The translations under genes and the position numbers were made by a program. From Gilvibacter sp. (GTDB lineage Bacteria; Bacteroidota; Bacteroidia; Flavobacteriales; Flavobacteriaceae): DNA of 64,000 nucleotides. The stretch's first letter is position 1; the number at the start of each line of letters is the position of its first letter. This document shows, piece after piece, positions 56,539 to 64,000 of the stretch. The notes beneath the pieces are model-generated. The model saw only the letters and a list, made by a program, of their open reading frames with translations, was not told the origin of the DNA and made no database searches. The stretch lies in contig NZ_JABSPU010000004.1 of NCBI RefSeq assembly GCF_013214815.1, positions 1 through 64,000 of the forward strand, written 5' to 3'.

Positions 56539-58803
56539 TTACATGGCGCGTAAATGCTGGTTGTCTGAACCGGTATTTTGAATGCGCTGTAAAAAGATAT
56601 TTTTGAGGATGGTCTGTTTGAACTTGGTGATGTCATAAGGCTTCACGATGATATCATTCATACCAGCCTCAAAGATTGTAAATCGCACCTCTTCAATTTC
56701 CACAGCAGTCAAGGCCAAAATAGGAATGTTCTTATTGAACAAACGAATCTCCTTAGTAGCCTGAATCCCATCTTTTACCGGCATATTGATGTCCATCAGG
56801 ATCAAGTCAAAAGAATGCGTTTTTGCCAGGTCAACAGCTTGTTGTCCGTTTTCTGCAATCACGCAATTAACCTGATGCTTTTCTAAGATCTTTTGGGTAA
56901 CCTTTTGGTTGATTCGATTGTCTTCTACTACCAATATTGACTTCCCGATAAGGTTTTTGGTATCGATCATGGCTGTGGACTGTTCCTCAGGAGCTTCATT
57001 TACTACCTCAAAACCTAAGGAGAAACTAAAGGTTGATCCTTTGCCGGCTTCACTTTCTAAAGTGATAGTCGCATTGGACTTGTCTAGAAGCTTTTTCACA
57101 ATCGGAAGACCCAATCCGGTTCCCTGATAATTGTAATTGTCTTCTTGTCCAATCTGTAAGAACTCATCAAAAATGTCGGCTTGTTTGTCTTTGGCGATCC
57201 CGAGACCGGTATCAATAACACTAAAGCGTACTTTCACTGCTTCACCAGACAGTGATTCTTTAATGACCTTAACAGTAATGGTTCCGTTCTCTGTGAATTT
57301 ACAGGCGTTACTGATCAAGTTCATCAACACTTGAGCTACTTGCATGGCGTTTCCGCGGACCGTAGTAGGGAGTTCGTGATCTACTTCCAGTCGGAAGGTG
57401 TTATTGTTTTGAATCAACAAATACTCAAACGAGCCCGAAATAGTTGTGATGAGCTCACGAAGTTTAAAGACCGAGTGATCGTCTTCATCTTGACTTTTAG
57501 AGTCGAGTTTATTGATCTGGAGTACATCGTTGATCAGCGCCAATAGATAATCGGCAGAGAATTTAAGCAAGCTTAAATCTTTTTTGTGTTTGCTCAAAGA
57601 TTTGTCTTCCATTAAAAGCGTGCTCAGACCAATCACTCCATAAAGTGGCGTACGCAGTTCATGACTTACTGTTGAGAAGAATTTGGTCTTGGCTTTGCTC
57701 ATGCGCTCGGATTCCTCCTTAGCTTCCTTGTACTCAAGATTCTTGAGTTTTAATTCTTGAACGAGTTTCTTTCTGTTGCGATATGCCATATACAGCAAGA
57801 TCATTGACAATAAGAAGAATACGGAAAGCGTCAGTAGATAATTGTTCCAACGGCTTTTATCTTTCAAGTTCTGGGCTTGCAGATCTTGTTCTTTTTGAGC
57901 CGCGGCCATATCCTTTTTATATTCATCTACCTGGAATTTTGCCGCCATCATTTCAGTCTCCGTAGAGGCGATATCATCTAAATTTTGTTTCAGGTAATTG
58001 GTGTACTGCTCTTGCATTTCAAAAGCTTCTTTGTACTTCTCTTGAGCAAAGAGGCTTTCGCTATATCCAAAGTAAGCAGATTCTAATTCTATAGGAAGAT
58101 CGGCAGCCGTGGATTCTTCTATAACCTTTTTAAAATAAATATCAGCGCTTTCGTAATCTTCTTTGACCAAATAATAGCTTGCTGTTAATCCGTCGAGCCC
58201 AATACCGAAAGATTCATGATCGTGATGCTTATGTAGTGCTTTTGATTTAACAATGTGCAAATAGGCTGTTTGGTATTTTTTAAGATCCATCGCAGTTAAG
58301 GCAGCATTGTAATGTGCTTTAGCCAAACGCAACGAATCTTTGATAAGCGTAAAACCATCTATGGCTTTTTTGTGAAAGTCCATAGCCAATTTGTAGTTGA
58401 CATTTACAGTGGAATACATATTGGCCAAATCCATATACGAAAGGGCAACAGCCGTATCGTTCTTGGCCTCCATGGCATATTTTTGAGACTTGAGAAAGCT
58501 TTCTTTGGCGTTGACAGTATCGGTAATCACCAGATAATCATAGGCGAGATTGCGATAAGCCAGATGTAAAAGCTCTGGTTTTTTCAAGTAGTTCGCAGCT
58601 GCCAATAAGGATATATTGAGCTTTAAAGACTCCTTGTATTGTCCGTTAAAATAATAGAGATCAGAAGTATCAATCAACGCGCGAAACTCCCTTTCTGAAA
58701 GGTGTTTCTTTCCATCTGTCAAATTCTGAGCAGTAGCCTGAGTGAGGCAAAAAAGCAGAACAAAAGACGCGAAGTAGCGTAATACGGGGTACCACTTAAG
58801 CAT
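56539..58803 (-). CDS. TPR-containing hybrid histidine kinase / response regulator
   Basis: Signal peptide, TPR sensor, TM (WNNYLLTLSVFFLLSMILLYMAY), H-box FFSTVSHELRTPLYGVIGLS, HATPase (GTGLGLPIVKKLL), receiver SILVVEDNRINQKVTQKIL...LILMDINMPVKDG...IVKPYD. Confidence 0.95.
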   Translation of the reverse strand: MLKWYPVLRYFASFVLLFCLTQATAQNLTDGKKHLSEREFRALIDTSDLYYFNGQYKESLKLNISLLAAANYLKKPELLHLAYRNLAYDYLVITDTVNAKESFLKSQKYAMEAKNDTAVALSYMDLANMYSTVNVNYKLAMDFHKKAIDGFTLIKDSLRLAKAHYNAALTAMDLKKYQTAYLHIVKSKALHKHHDHESFGIGLDGLTASYYLVKEDYESADIYFKKVIEESTAADLPIELESAYFGYSESLFAQEKYKEAFEMQEQYTNYLKQNLDDIASTETEMMAAKFQVDEYKKDMAAAQKEQDLQAQNLKDKSRWNNYLLTLSVFFLLSMILLYMAYRNRKKLVQELKLKNLEYKEAKEESERMSKAKTKFFSTVSHELRTPLYGVIGLSTLLMEDKSLSKHKKDLSLLKFSADYLLALINDVLQINKLDSKSQDEDDHSVFKLRELITTISGSFEYLLIQNNNTFRLEVDHELPTTVRGNAMQVAQVLMNLISNACKFTENGTITVKVIKESLSGEAVKVRFSVIDTGLGIAKDKQADIFDEFLQIGQEDNYNYQGTGLGLPIVKKLLDKSNATITLESEAGKGSTFSFSLGFEVVNEAPEEQSTAMIDTKNLIGKSILVVEDNRINQKVTQKILEKHQVNCVIAENGQQAVDLAKTHSFDLILMDINMPVKDGIQATKEIRLFNKNIPILALTAVEIEEVRFTIFEAGMNDIIVKPYDITKFKQTILKNIFLQRIQNTGSDNQHLRAM

Positions 58804-58907
58804 AGGTTTTCGATAAATTTGGGCATATCAAATATAGTAAAAACATTGTAAAAACCTAATAGTCAGCCTTTTTTGAGGCCTCTTGGAATTGTTTTATCTT
58901 TATATTG

Positions 58908-60059
58908 ATGAATTCCAAACTGCCAAATACCCCCGTCAGCATCTTTAGCGTGATGTCTGCTATGGCTCGAGAAAATAACGCGCTAAACCTGTCACAGGGC
59001 TTTCCAAATTTTGATATCGATCCAGAATTACACGAGTTAGTGAGTAGTGCTATGCGGCGCGGAGACAACCAATACGCCCCAATGCCCGGACTGCTTAGGC
59101 TTCGGGAACAAATTTCAAAAAAGGTATTTAATTCATCAGGTCGCAAGTATGATCCAGAATCAGAGATCACCGTAACTGCTGGGGCAACACAAGCTATTTA
59201 TACGGCAATAACGGCACTGGTTCACCCAGGAGATGAGGTGTTGATCTTTGCGCCGGCTTATGATTGTTATCAGCCGGCCATAGAACTACAAGGGGCAAAG
59301 GCAGTCGCGGTACAGTTACAGGCACCCGAGTATCGGATCAATTGGGAGCTAGTTCATAAGCATATCACTTCCAAAACACGAATGATCGTGGTCAATACGC
59401 CCCACAATCCAAGTGGGACTTTGATGAGCAAATCAGACATGAGGGAATTGGCAAGAATAGCCCTGGCGCATGACCTTTGGGTACTTTCTGATGAGGTTTA
59501 TGAACACATTGTCTTTGATGGGCAAACACATTACAGCGCCGCTGCATTCGAAGGCCTTGCCAGCAGAAGTATTATTACGGCTTCATTTGGAAAAACTTTT
59601 CACACTACGGGCTGGAAAATGGGCTATTGCCTGGCACCCAAAGCACTCATGGAAGAATTTCGAAAAGTGCATCAGTATCTGGTTTTTAGTGTAAATCATC
59701 CCATGCAGCAAGCATTAGCTACTTATCTAGAAGAGCCGTCCCGTTATACCAGCTTGGGAGCATTCTATCAAAAGAAGCGAGACCTTTTCCTTAAAGGCCT
59801 AGAAGGCACAAATTTTAAAGTAATTCCCAGCGGAGGTACTTATTTTCAAATGGTGGATTACAGCGAGGTCTCTAGGCAATACGATGTAGATTTTGCTCGC
59901 TTTTTAACGGAGGAATTCGGCCTTGCCGCGATCCCAACTTCCGTGTTCAACCTGGAAAAGAAAAACGACTTTATGCTGCGCTTTTGCTTTGCCAAAACGG
60001 AGCAAACTTTAGAGCAAGCCGCAGAGATCATTCAAAAAATACAACCCCAGTTGGCCTAG
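58908..60059 (+). CDS. Methionine aminotransferase / KAT-III-like class I/II aminotransferase
   Basis: NALNLSQGFPNFDIDPELHELVSSAMRRGDNQYAPMPGLLRLREQIS; VNTPHNPSGTLM; ITASFGKTFHTTGWKMGYCLAP. Confidence 0.93.
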   Translation: MNSKLPNTPVSIFSVMSAMARENNALNLSQGFPNFDIDPELHELVSSAMRRGDNQYAPMPGLLRLREQISKKVFNSSGRKYDPESEITVTAGATQAIYTAITALVHPGDEVLIFAPAYDCYQPAIELQGAKAVAVQLQAPEYRINWELVHKHITSKTRMIVVNTPHNPSGTLMSKSDMRELARIALAHDLWVLSDEVYEHIVFDGQTHYSAAAFEGLASRSIITASFGKTFHTTGWKMGYCLAPKALMEEFRKVHQYLVFSVNHPMQQALATYLEEPSRYTSLGAFYQKKRDLFLKGLEGTNFKVIPSGGTYFQMVDYSEVSRQYDVDFARFLTEEFGLAAIPTSVFNLEKKNDFMLRFCFAKTEQTLEQAAEIIQKIQPQLA

Positions 60060-60087
60060 CGTTAACTCAATAAAGAATTAAGACCAC

Positions 60088-60561
60088 ATGCAAGCCGAAT
60101 TTATCAATGCTGTTAGAGAAGCCCGTTTGGAAGACATCAAGTCTTACTTGAACAAAAAACCCAATTTACTCAATGGGAAAGACCAACGCGGGTCTACTGC
60201 CTTGCTTTTGGCCGCCTATTACGGACACGAGGCTGTGGTAGATTTTTTACTCAGCTTGAATCCAGAATTGGATGCGCAAGATCAAGCGGGGAATACCGCT
60301 TTGATGGGGGTTTGTTTTAAGGGCTATTATCCAATTGCAGAAAAGCTCGTCGCTGCTGGCGCCAATGTGAATGCGACCAATTTTAATGGCGCTTCCGCAT
60401 TGATCTATGCCAGCATGTTCAATAAAGCTGATTTAGTTGCTCTCCTATTGAAAAATAAGGCAGATACCTCCCAAAAGGATGAACGTGGATTTACTGCTGC
60501 AGATCATGCAAAAAGTCAAGGCTATCAAGAAATCGTTACCCTAATTGCCTCCCATGAGTAA
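60088..60561 (+). CDS. Ankyrin repeat protein
   Basis: Repeats DQRGSTALLLAAYYGHEAVVDFLLSLNPELDAQDQAGNTALMGVCFKGYYPIAEKLVAAGANVNATNFNGASALIYASMFNKADLVALLL. Confidence 0.93.
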   Translation: MQAEFINAVREARLEDIKSYLNKKPNLLNGKDQRGSTALLLAAYYGHEAVVDFLLSLNPELDAQDQAGNTALMGVCFKGYYPIAEKLVAAGANVNATNFNGASALIYASMFNKADLVALLLKNKADTSQKDERGFTAADHAKSQGYQEIVTLIASHE

Positions 60562-61342
60562 GAAAAGCCAATTGAATGTCGGAATCCTTCAGCAAGACCT
60601 TGTTTGGGAAGATCAACAGGCCAATCGCGATCAGTTTGAAGCAGTTCTTAATGATATTGCCTCTAAATGTGATTTGGTTGTTTTGCCAGAGATGTTCACT
60701 ACCGGCTTTAGTATGAATGCTGCTGATTTGTGGGAGCCTGTTGACGGGCCTACTACCCAATGGATGCAGCAAATGGCTGCCAAATACAATTCGGCCATTA
60801 CCGGGAGTATTATCATTAAGCAGGATGACCATTACTACAACCGACTGCTTTTTGTTTACCCTGATGGACAGTATAAAACCTATGACAAGCGCCACTGCTT
60901 CACTTTGGCAGGAGAGCATGAGGTATACACCGCAGGAACCGAGCGTTTACACATTGAATTACACGGTTGGCTGATCTGCCCGCTGATCTGTTATGACCTG
61001 CGTTTCCCGGTTTGGGCACGCAATACGTCTAATTATGATTTACTGCTTTATGTGGCTAATTGGCCTAAAACGCGCATTAAAGCTTGGGATACCTTGTTGC
61101 AGGCGCGAGCCATTGAAAATATGAGCTACTGTGTGGGGGTGAATCGGATTGGTGATGACGGCAACGGCTATCCTTATGTTGGACACACTGCTGTTTATGA
61201 TCCTTTAGGGGAACGAATATCTACTGCGGATTTTGAATCTCCAATAGCGGAAATCGTCAGTTTAGATGCAGCGTACCAGGATAAGGTTCGGGACAAATTA
61301 CGCTTTTTAAACGATCGAGATTCTTTTACTCTGGAAGTCTAA
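60554..61342 (+). CDS. Nitrilase-superfamily amidohydrolase (YafV/omega-amidase-like)
   Basis: Glu motif VVLPEMFTTGFSMN, Lys motif KRHCFTLAGEHEVYTAG, Cys motif PLICYDLRFPVWARN; overlaps the ankyrin stop by 8 nt. Confidence 0.92.
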   Translation: MSKKSQLNVGILQQDLVWEDQQANRDQFEAVLNDIASKCDLVVLPEMFTTGFSMNAADLWEPVDGPTTQWMQQMAAKYNSAITGSIIIKQDDHYYNRLLFVYPDGQYKTYDKRHCFTLAGEHEVYTAGTERLHIELHGWLICPLICYDLRFPVWARNTSNYDLLLYVANWPKTRIKAWDTLLQARAIENMSYCVGVNRIGDDGNGYPYVGHTAVYDPLGERISTADFESPIAEIVSLDAAYQDKVRDKLRFLNDRDSFTLEV

Positions 61343-62945
61343 AGGTCACCTCTCGAACCCAATTGGAGTTCATTTCTTCAGCACCTTCGGTATAGAAAAC
61401 GGGTTCTGCCTGAGTTTTATCTAAGAAATTACCCGGATCCCAGCGACCATTGCCATTGAGATCATAAATGACCCGGATGTAGTATTCTCCAGGAGCAATG
61501 TATTGGAATTTTACCGGCTTAGCCTCGGTGATGTAGTAGGAGTCATCGAGTTCTCCGTTGGATTTGACCAAATCAACAATGAGTGGATAAGACTTGGCGT
61601 TGGCTACATTCACGGTCAAGGTTCCAAAATCACTGTAATTCTGGGTGCCTATTCTAAAGCTTAAGGTGTCGTTCTTGTTTCCAAAATAGTCTGTTATAGC
61701 ACCGGGAAGCATCTCGATATTGTAGGTTTGAGATTCTCCGTAATCAAAGGGAAATTCTACACGGCTGTACAAGCTGTCAATGCTATAATCAAAAGGAATT
61801 TGCATGGAATCCTTGTTGGTGATCTTGATGCGCTCGGTCAAAACACTATCAATAGGCGTATCACTAACTAAAGCAAAGGTCTGATCGAATTCCATACGGC
61901 CAGACTTTTCAGCGCGAACATTTAAGGTGTCCATATTAAAATCGCGCCAGCGCAGCACCAAGGTGTCAAAATAAGTTTGATTGTAGGCGTGGAATACCAA
62001 ACTGTCTGCCTTTACTTTTGGCCGAATCCAAAGACGTAAACTGTCGCGTTCTCTGTCCTTGGTCTGCAAGGTCTCAAAACCAGTTGCAGGTTCAACCATT
62101 GAGATTCGTAAGCTGTCTGCTTCGCCACGATATCCAAACAAGACTTGTCCACCAGAAACCTGAACAGGTCGCTCTAAATTGTATTCCAAAACCTCCTTGA
62201 AGAGGGTAAGTTCGTAAGTGGTATCTGCCGGTACTTCAATAAACTCTTCCAAATACCCGATCTTATCCTGCCCAGGCTCAAAAGTGTAATTGAAGTTGGA
62301 ATCTTTCATGGCGGTCAACAAATAGCGTCCCGCCTTTAGATTCTCCAAAGAGAAACCAGAGGTGCTGTCTGTGACGCTGGCGATATAATAAGGCTTTTCC
62401 AAAAAGACCACAGAGTCTGTATAGGTAGAGTCTATTTGGTAGAGCATAACGGTCAGCTCCTTTTCAGGCTCGCGCAAAAAAGCATCTTTAACCCGTCCGC
62501 TTACAGAAAGACTATCTATGTAAGAACCCGTTGAAAAGACGTAGCGGTAATAAGGATATTCGTTATTCTCATTATTGTCTGCGATACTCTTCCCAAAGTT
62601 GATCGCATAGGTCGTGTTGGGCTTGAGCGTATCGTTAATCTTGATCTTGATGAATTTGGCCGCACCTAAAGGAGAAATGTCTGGCGGATTATCAAACGGA
62701 GGGGAAACGATCATTTGCCTTGAGGCATTGTTGAGTCTCACGTATTCATCAAAGTAGATGCGAATCTCCTTGGCGTCAAAATTTACACTGTAATTCTCTG
62801 GTACCGTGCGAACCACTACAGGAGGGATGGTATCTCTTGGGCCGCCTTCTGGGCTTCCTTTTTTTGCGCATGAGGCAGGGCTTAAGGTCAACAGACCTGC
62901 GCAAATCAGAATAAGAAAGGCTTTAAAGAAAGCGGGCATGTTCAT
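61326..62945 (-). CDS. Ig-like (Big_5) domain-containing lipoprotein (start proposed at 62945)
   Basis: LTLSPASCAKKGSPEGGPRDTIPPVVVRTVPENYSVNFDAKEIRIYFDEYVRLNNASRQMIVSPPFDNPPDI; C-terminal YDLNGNGRWDPGNFLDKTQAEPVFYTE. Confidence 0.9.
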   Translation of the reverse strand: MNMPAFFKAFLILICAGLLTLSPASCAKKGSPEGGPRDTIPPVVVRTVPENYSVNFDAKEIRIYFDEYVRLNNASRQMIVSPPFDNPPDISPLGAAKFIKIKINDTLKPNTTYAINFGKSIADNNENNEYPYYRYVFSTGSYIDSLSVSGRVKDAFLREPEKELTVMLYQIDSTYTDSVVFLEKPYYIASVTDSTSGFSLENLKAGRYLLTAMKDSNFNYTFEPGQDKIGYLEEFIEVPADTTYELTLFKEVLEYNLERPVQVSGGQVLFGYRGEADSLRISMVEPATGFETLQTKDRERDSLRLWIRPKVKADSLVFHAYNQTYFDTLVLRWRDFNMDTLNVRAEKSGRMEFDQTFALVSDTPIDSVLTERIKITNKDSMQIPFDYSIDSLYSRVEFPFDYGESQTYNIEMLPGAITDYFGNKNDTLSFRIGTQNYSDFGTLTVNVANAKSYPLIVDLVKSNGELDDSYYITEAKPVKFQYIAPGEYYIRVIYDLNGNGRWDPGNFLDKTQAEPVFYTEGAEEMNSNWVREVTFRLPE

Positions 62946-63011
62946 AATCGGCAAATTAACAACTATCTGGGTTTTTACAGGGACAAAACAGCTACTTTTT
63001 TGGCATCCGTT

Positions 63012-63680
63012 TTATTCAGAGATAGCAATAGTAGCAAAACTCAGTTTTATATCCCTTGTGTTTAACAGCACTTTTGCACAGGCCTCTAAGGTTGCTCCGG
63101 TAGTTACAATATCATCTACCAGCAGAATATGTGAGCCCTTGGCGAGTTCAAAGTTTTTGTTGATCTCAAAGTGATGTGCTCTTTGAAATCGACTTTTACG
63201 TCCGAGTTTAACCAGAGACCGCTTTCCGTCTTTACGAATCAATGCCTTAGGAAGTACGGGCACCTGAAGATGTTTGCCCAAACTAAGCGCAAAACGATCC
63301 ACTTGATTATATCCTCGTTTGCGTTTTCTTTTATTGCTGAGTGGAACCGGAATAATAAGATCAAACTTGGGCTGATTTTGGGTGGATTTTAGCGCTTCTA
63401 CCATCCGAAGGGCAAAAAAGACTCCTAATTGTTGTTGTCCTTTGTATTTCAATTGATGCAATAGTTGCTGTGTAAGATTGGTCTTTTCAAAGCGCAATAA
63501 GCTGAACGCACTTTCCAAGCGCAATCGACCATAAAATTGTCTGACAAAGGCATTGTCGTTGATATTAATTGGGAAGCAAATAGGCAGTTCGTTTTGGCAA
63601 TTGACACACAACATCTGTGAACCATCAGAGAGTCTACGGTCACAACCGCAACATAGGTGCGGAAAAAACAGCTTTAACAT
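63012..63680 (-). CDS. ComF family protein (phosphoribosyltransferase-like)
   Basis: FFPHLCCGCDRRLSDGSQMLCVNCQNELP; RGYNQVDRFALSLGKHL; ILLVDDIVTTGATLEACAKVL. Confidence 0.95.
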   Translation of the reverse strand: MLKLFFPHLCCGCDRRLSDGSQMLCVNCQNELPICFPININDNAFVRQFYGRLRLESAFSLLRFEKTNLTQQLLHQLKYKGQQQLGVFFALRMVEALKSTQNQPKFDLIIPVPLSNKRKRKRGYNQVDRFALSLGKHLQVPVLPKALIRKDGKRSLVKLGRKSRFQRAHHFEINKNFELAKGSHILLVDDIVTTGATLEACAKVLLNTRDIKLSFATIAISE

Positions 63681-63777
63681 TTTAGAAAGGATTATTCGCC
63701 AAAAAGAGGCGTTATATGGGAAGTGACTGCTACATTTGCATTCTCATTATCAATGAAATATAACAAATAATTATATC

Positions 63778-64000
63778 ATGAGTACAGAAAACAGCACAAC
63801 GAAATTTAAAGTGCTAATTGGCGTATTGGCCTTTTTACTGATCGCATTGGGTATCTACACGGTAAGCCTGTATAACAGCAGCCGAGAAACTACCAACAGC
63901 CTGACCGAGGACAAAGTGAAGATCGAGTCAGAATTGGAATCACTCATCAAAGAATACGATGTGGTAATCCAAGAGAATGATATTAAAGACAAAGACCTTT
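63778..64000 (+). CDS. Coiled-coil membrane protein, N-terminal fragment (runs off window)
   Basis: MSTENSTTKFKVLIGVLAFLLIALGIYTVSLYNSSRETTNSLTEDKVKIESELESLIKEYDVVIQENDIKDKDL: one TM then heptad-like sequence; open at window end. Confidence 0.7.
   Translation, partial: MSTENSTTKFKVLIGVLAFLLIALGIYTVSLYNSSRETTNSLTEDKVKIESELESLIKEYDVVIQENDIKDKDL

Noticed and set aside
1-64000. Search for tRNA/rRNA genes, CRISPR arrays, defence systems, prophage or intact insertion sequences
   Set aside because: No cloverleaf with CCA-type acceptor, no regular repeat-spacer array, no transposase, integrase, restriction or toxin-antitoxin motifs recognised by eye; a tool-based scan would be more sensitive.

Overview
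The window is a chromosomal segment from a Bacteroidota genome, most likely a marine Flavobacteriaceae. The lineage call rests on TAnnTTTG-type promoters, T9SS C-terminal sorting tails, PorP/SprF-OmpA pairs, SUF gene order and TonB receptors with carboxypeptidase-like N-domains. I found no prophage, CRISPR array, rRNA, tRNA or intact transposase. Most of it is dense housekeeping or envelope coding: a truncated TonB receptor; uvrC; a patatin/BamA-type protein; an aromatic amino-acid catabolism cluster (homogentisate dioxygenase/HPPD, DUF3108, tryptophan 2,3-dioxygenase, M23 peptidase); two large TonB receptors with a DUF5689 lipoprotein and two endonuclease/exonuclease/phosphatase (EEP) paralogs; OmpA-PorP/SprF; hflX; a long SUF operon; an MbnH/MbnP operon with three surface beta-propeller-like proteins; thiL; brnQ; a BNR-repeat protein; sdhCAB; a TPR-hybrid histidine kinase; a methionine aminotransferase / ankyrin / omega-amidase trio; and comF. 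The best candidates for new biology are: (1) the five-gene MbnP/MbnH surface-protein operon at 37658-43624; (2) a hairpin-dense non-coding block at 14655-15275 next to an orphan 117-aa ORF; (3) an in-frame homogentisate dioxygenase-HPPD fusion whose linker looks like translated intergenic DNA; (4) a patatin/BamA gene whose signal peptide is cut off by two in-frame stops. Items 3 and 4 could be sequencing indels and need read-level checks. All family names come from recognising motifs by eye; no database search was run.
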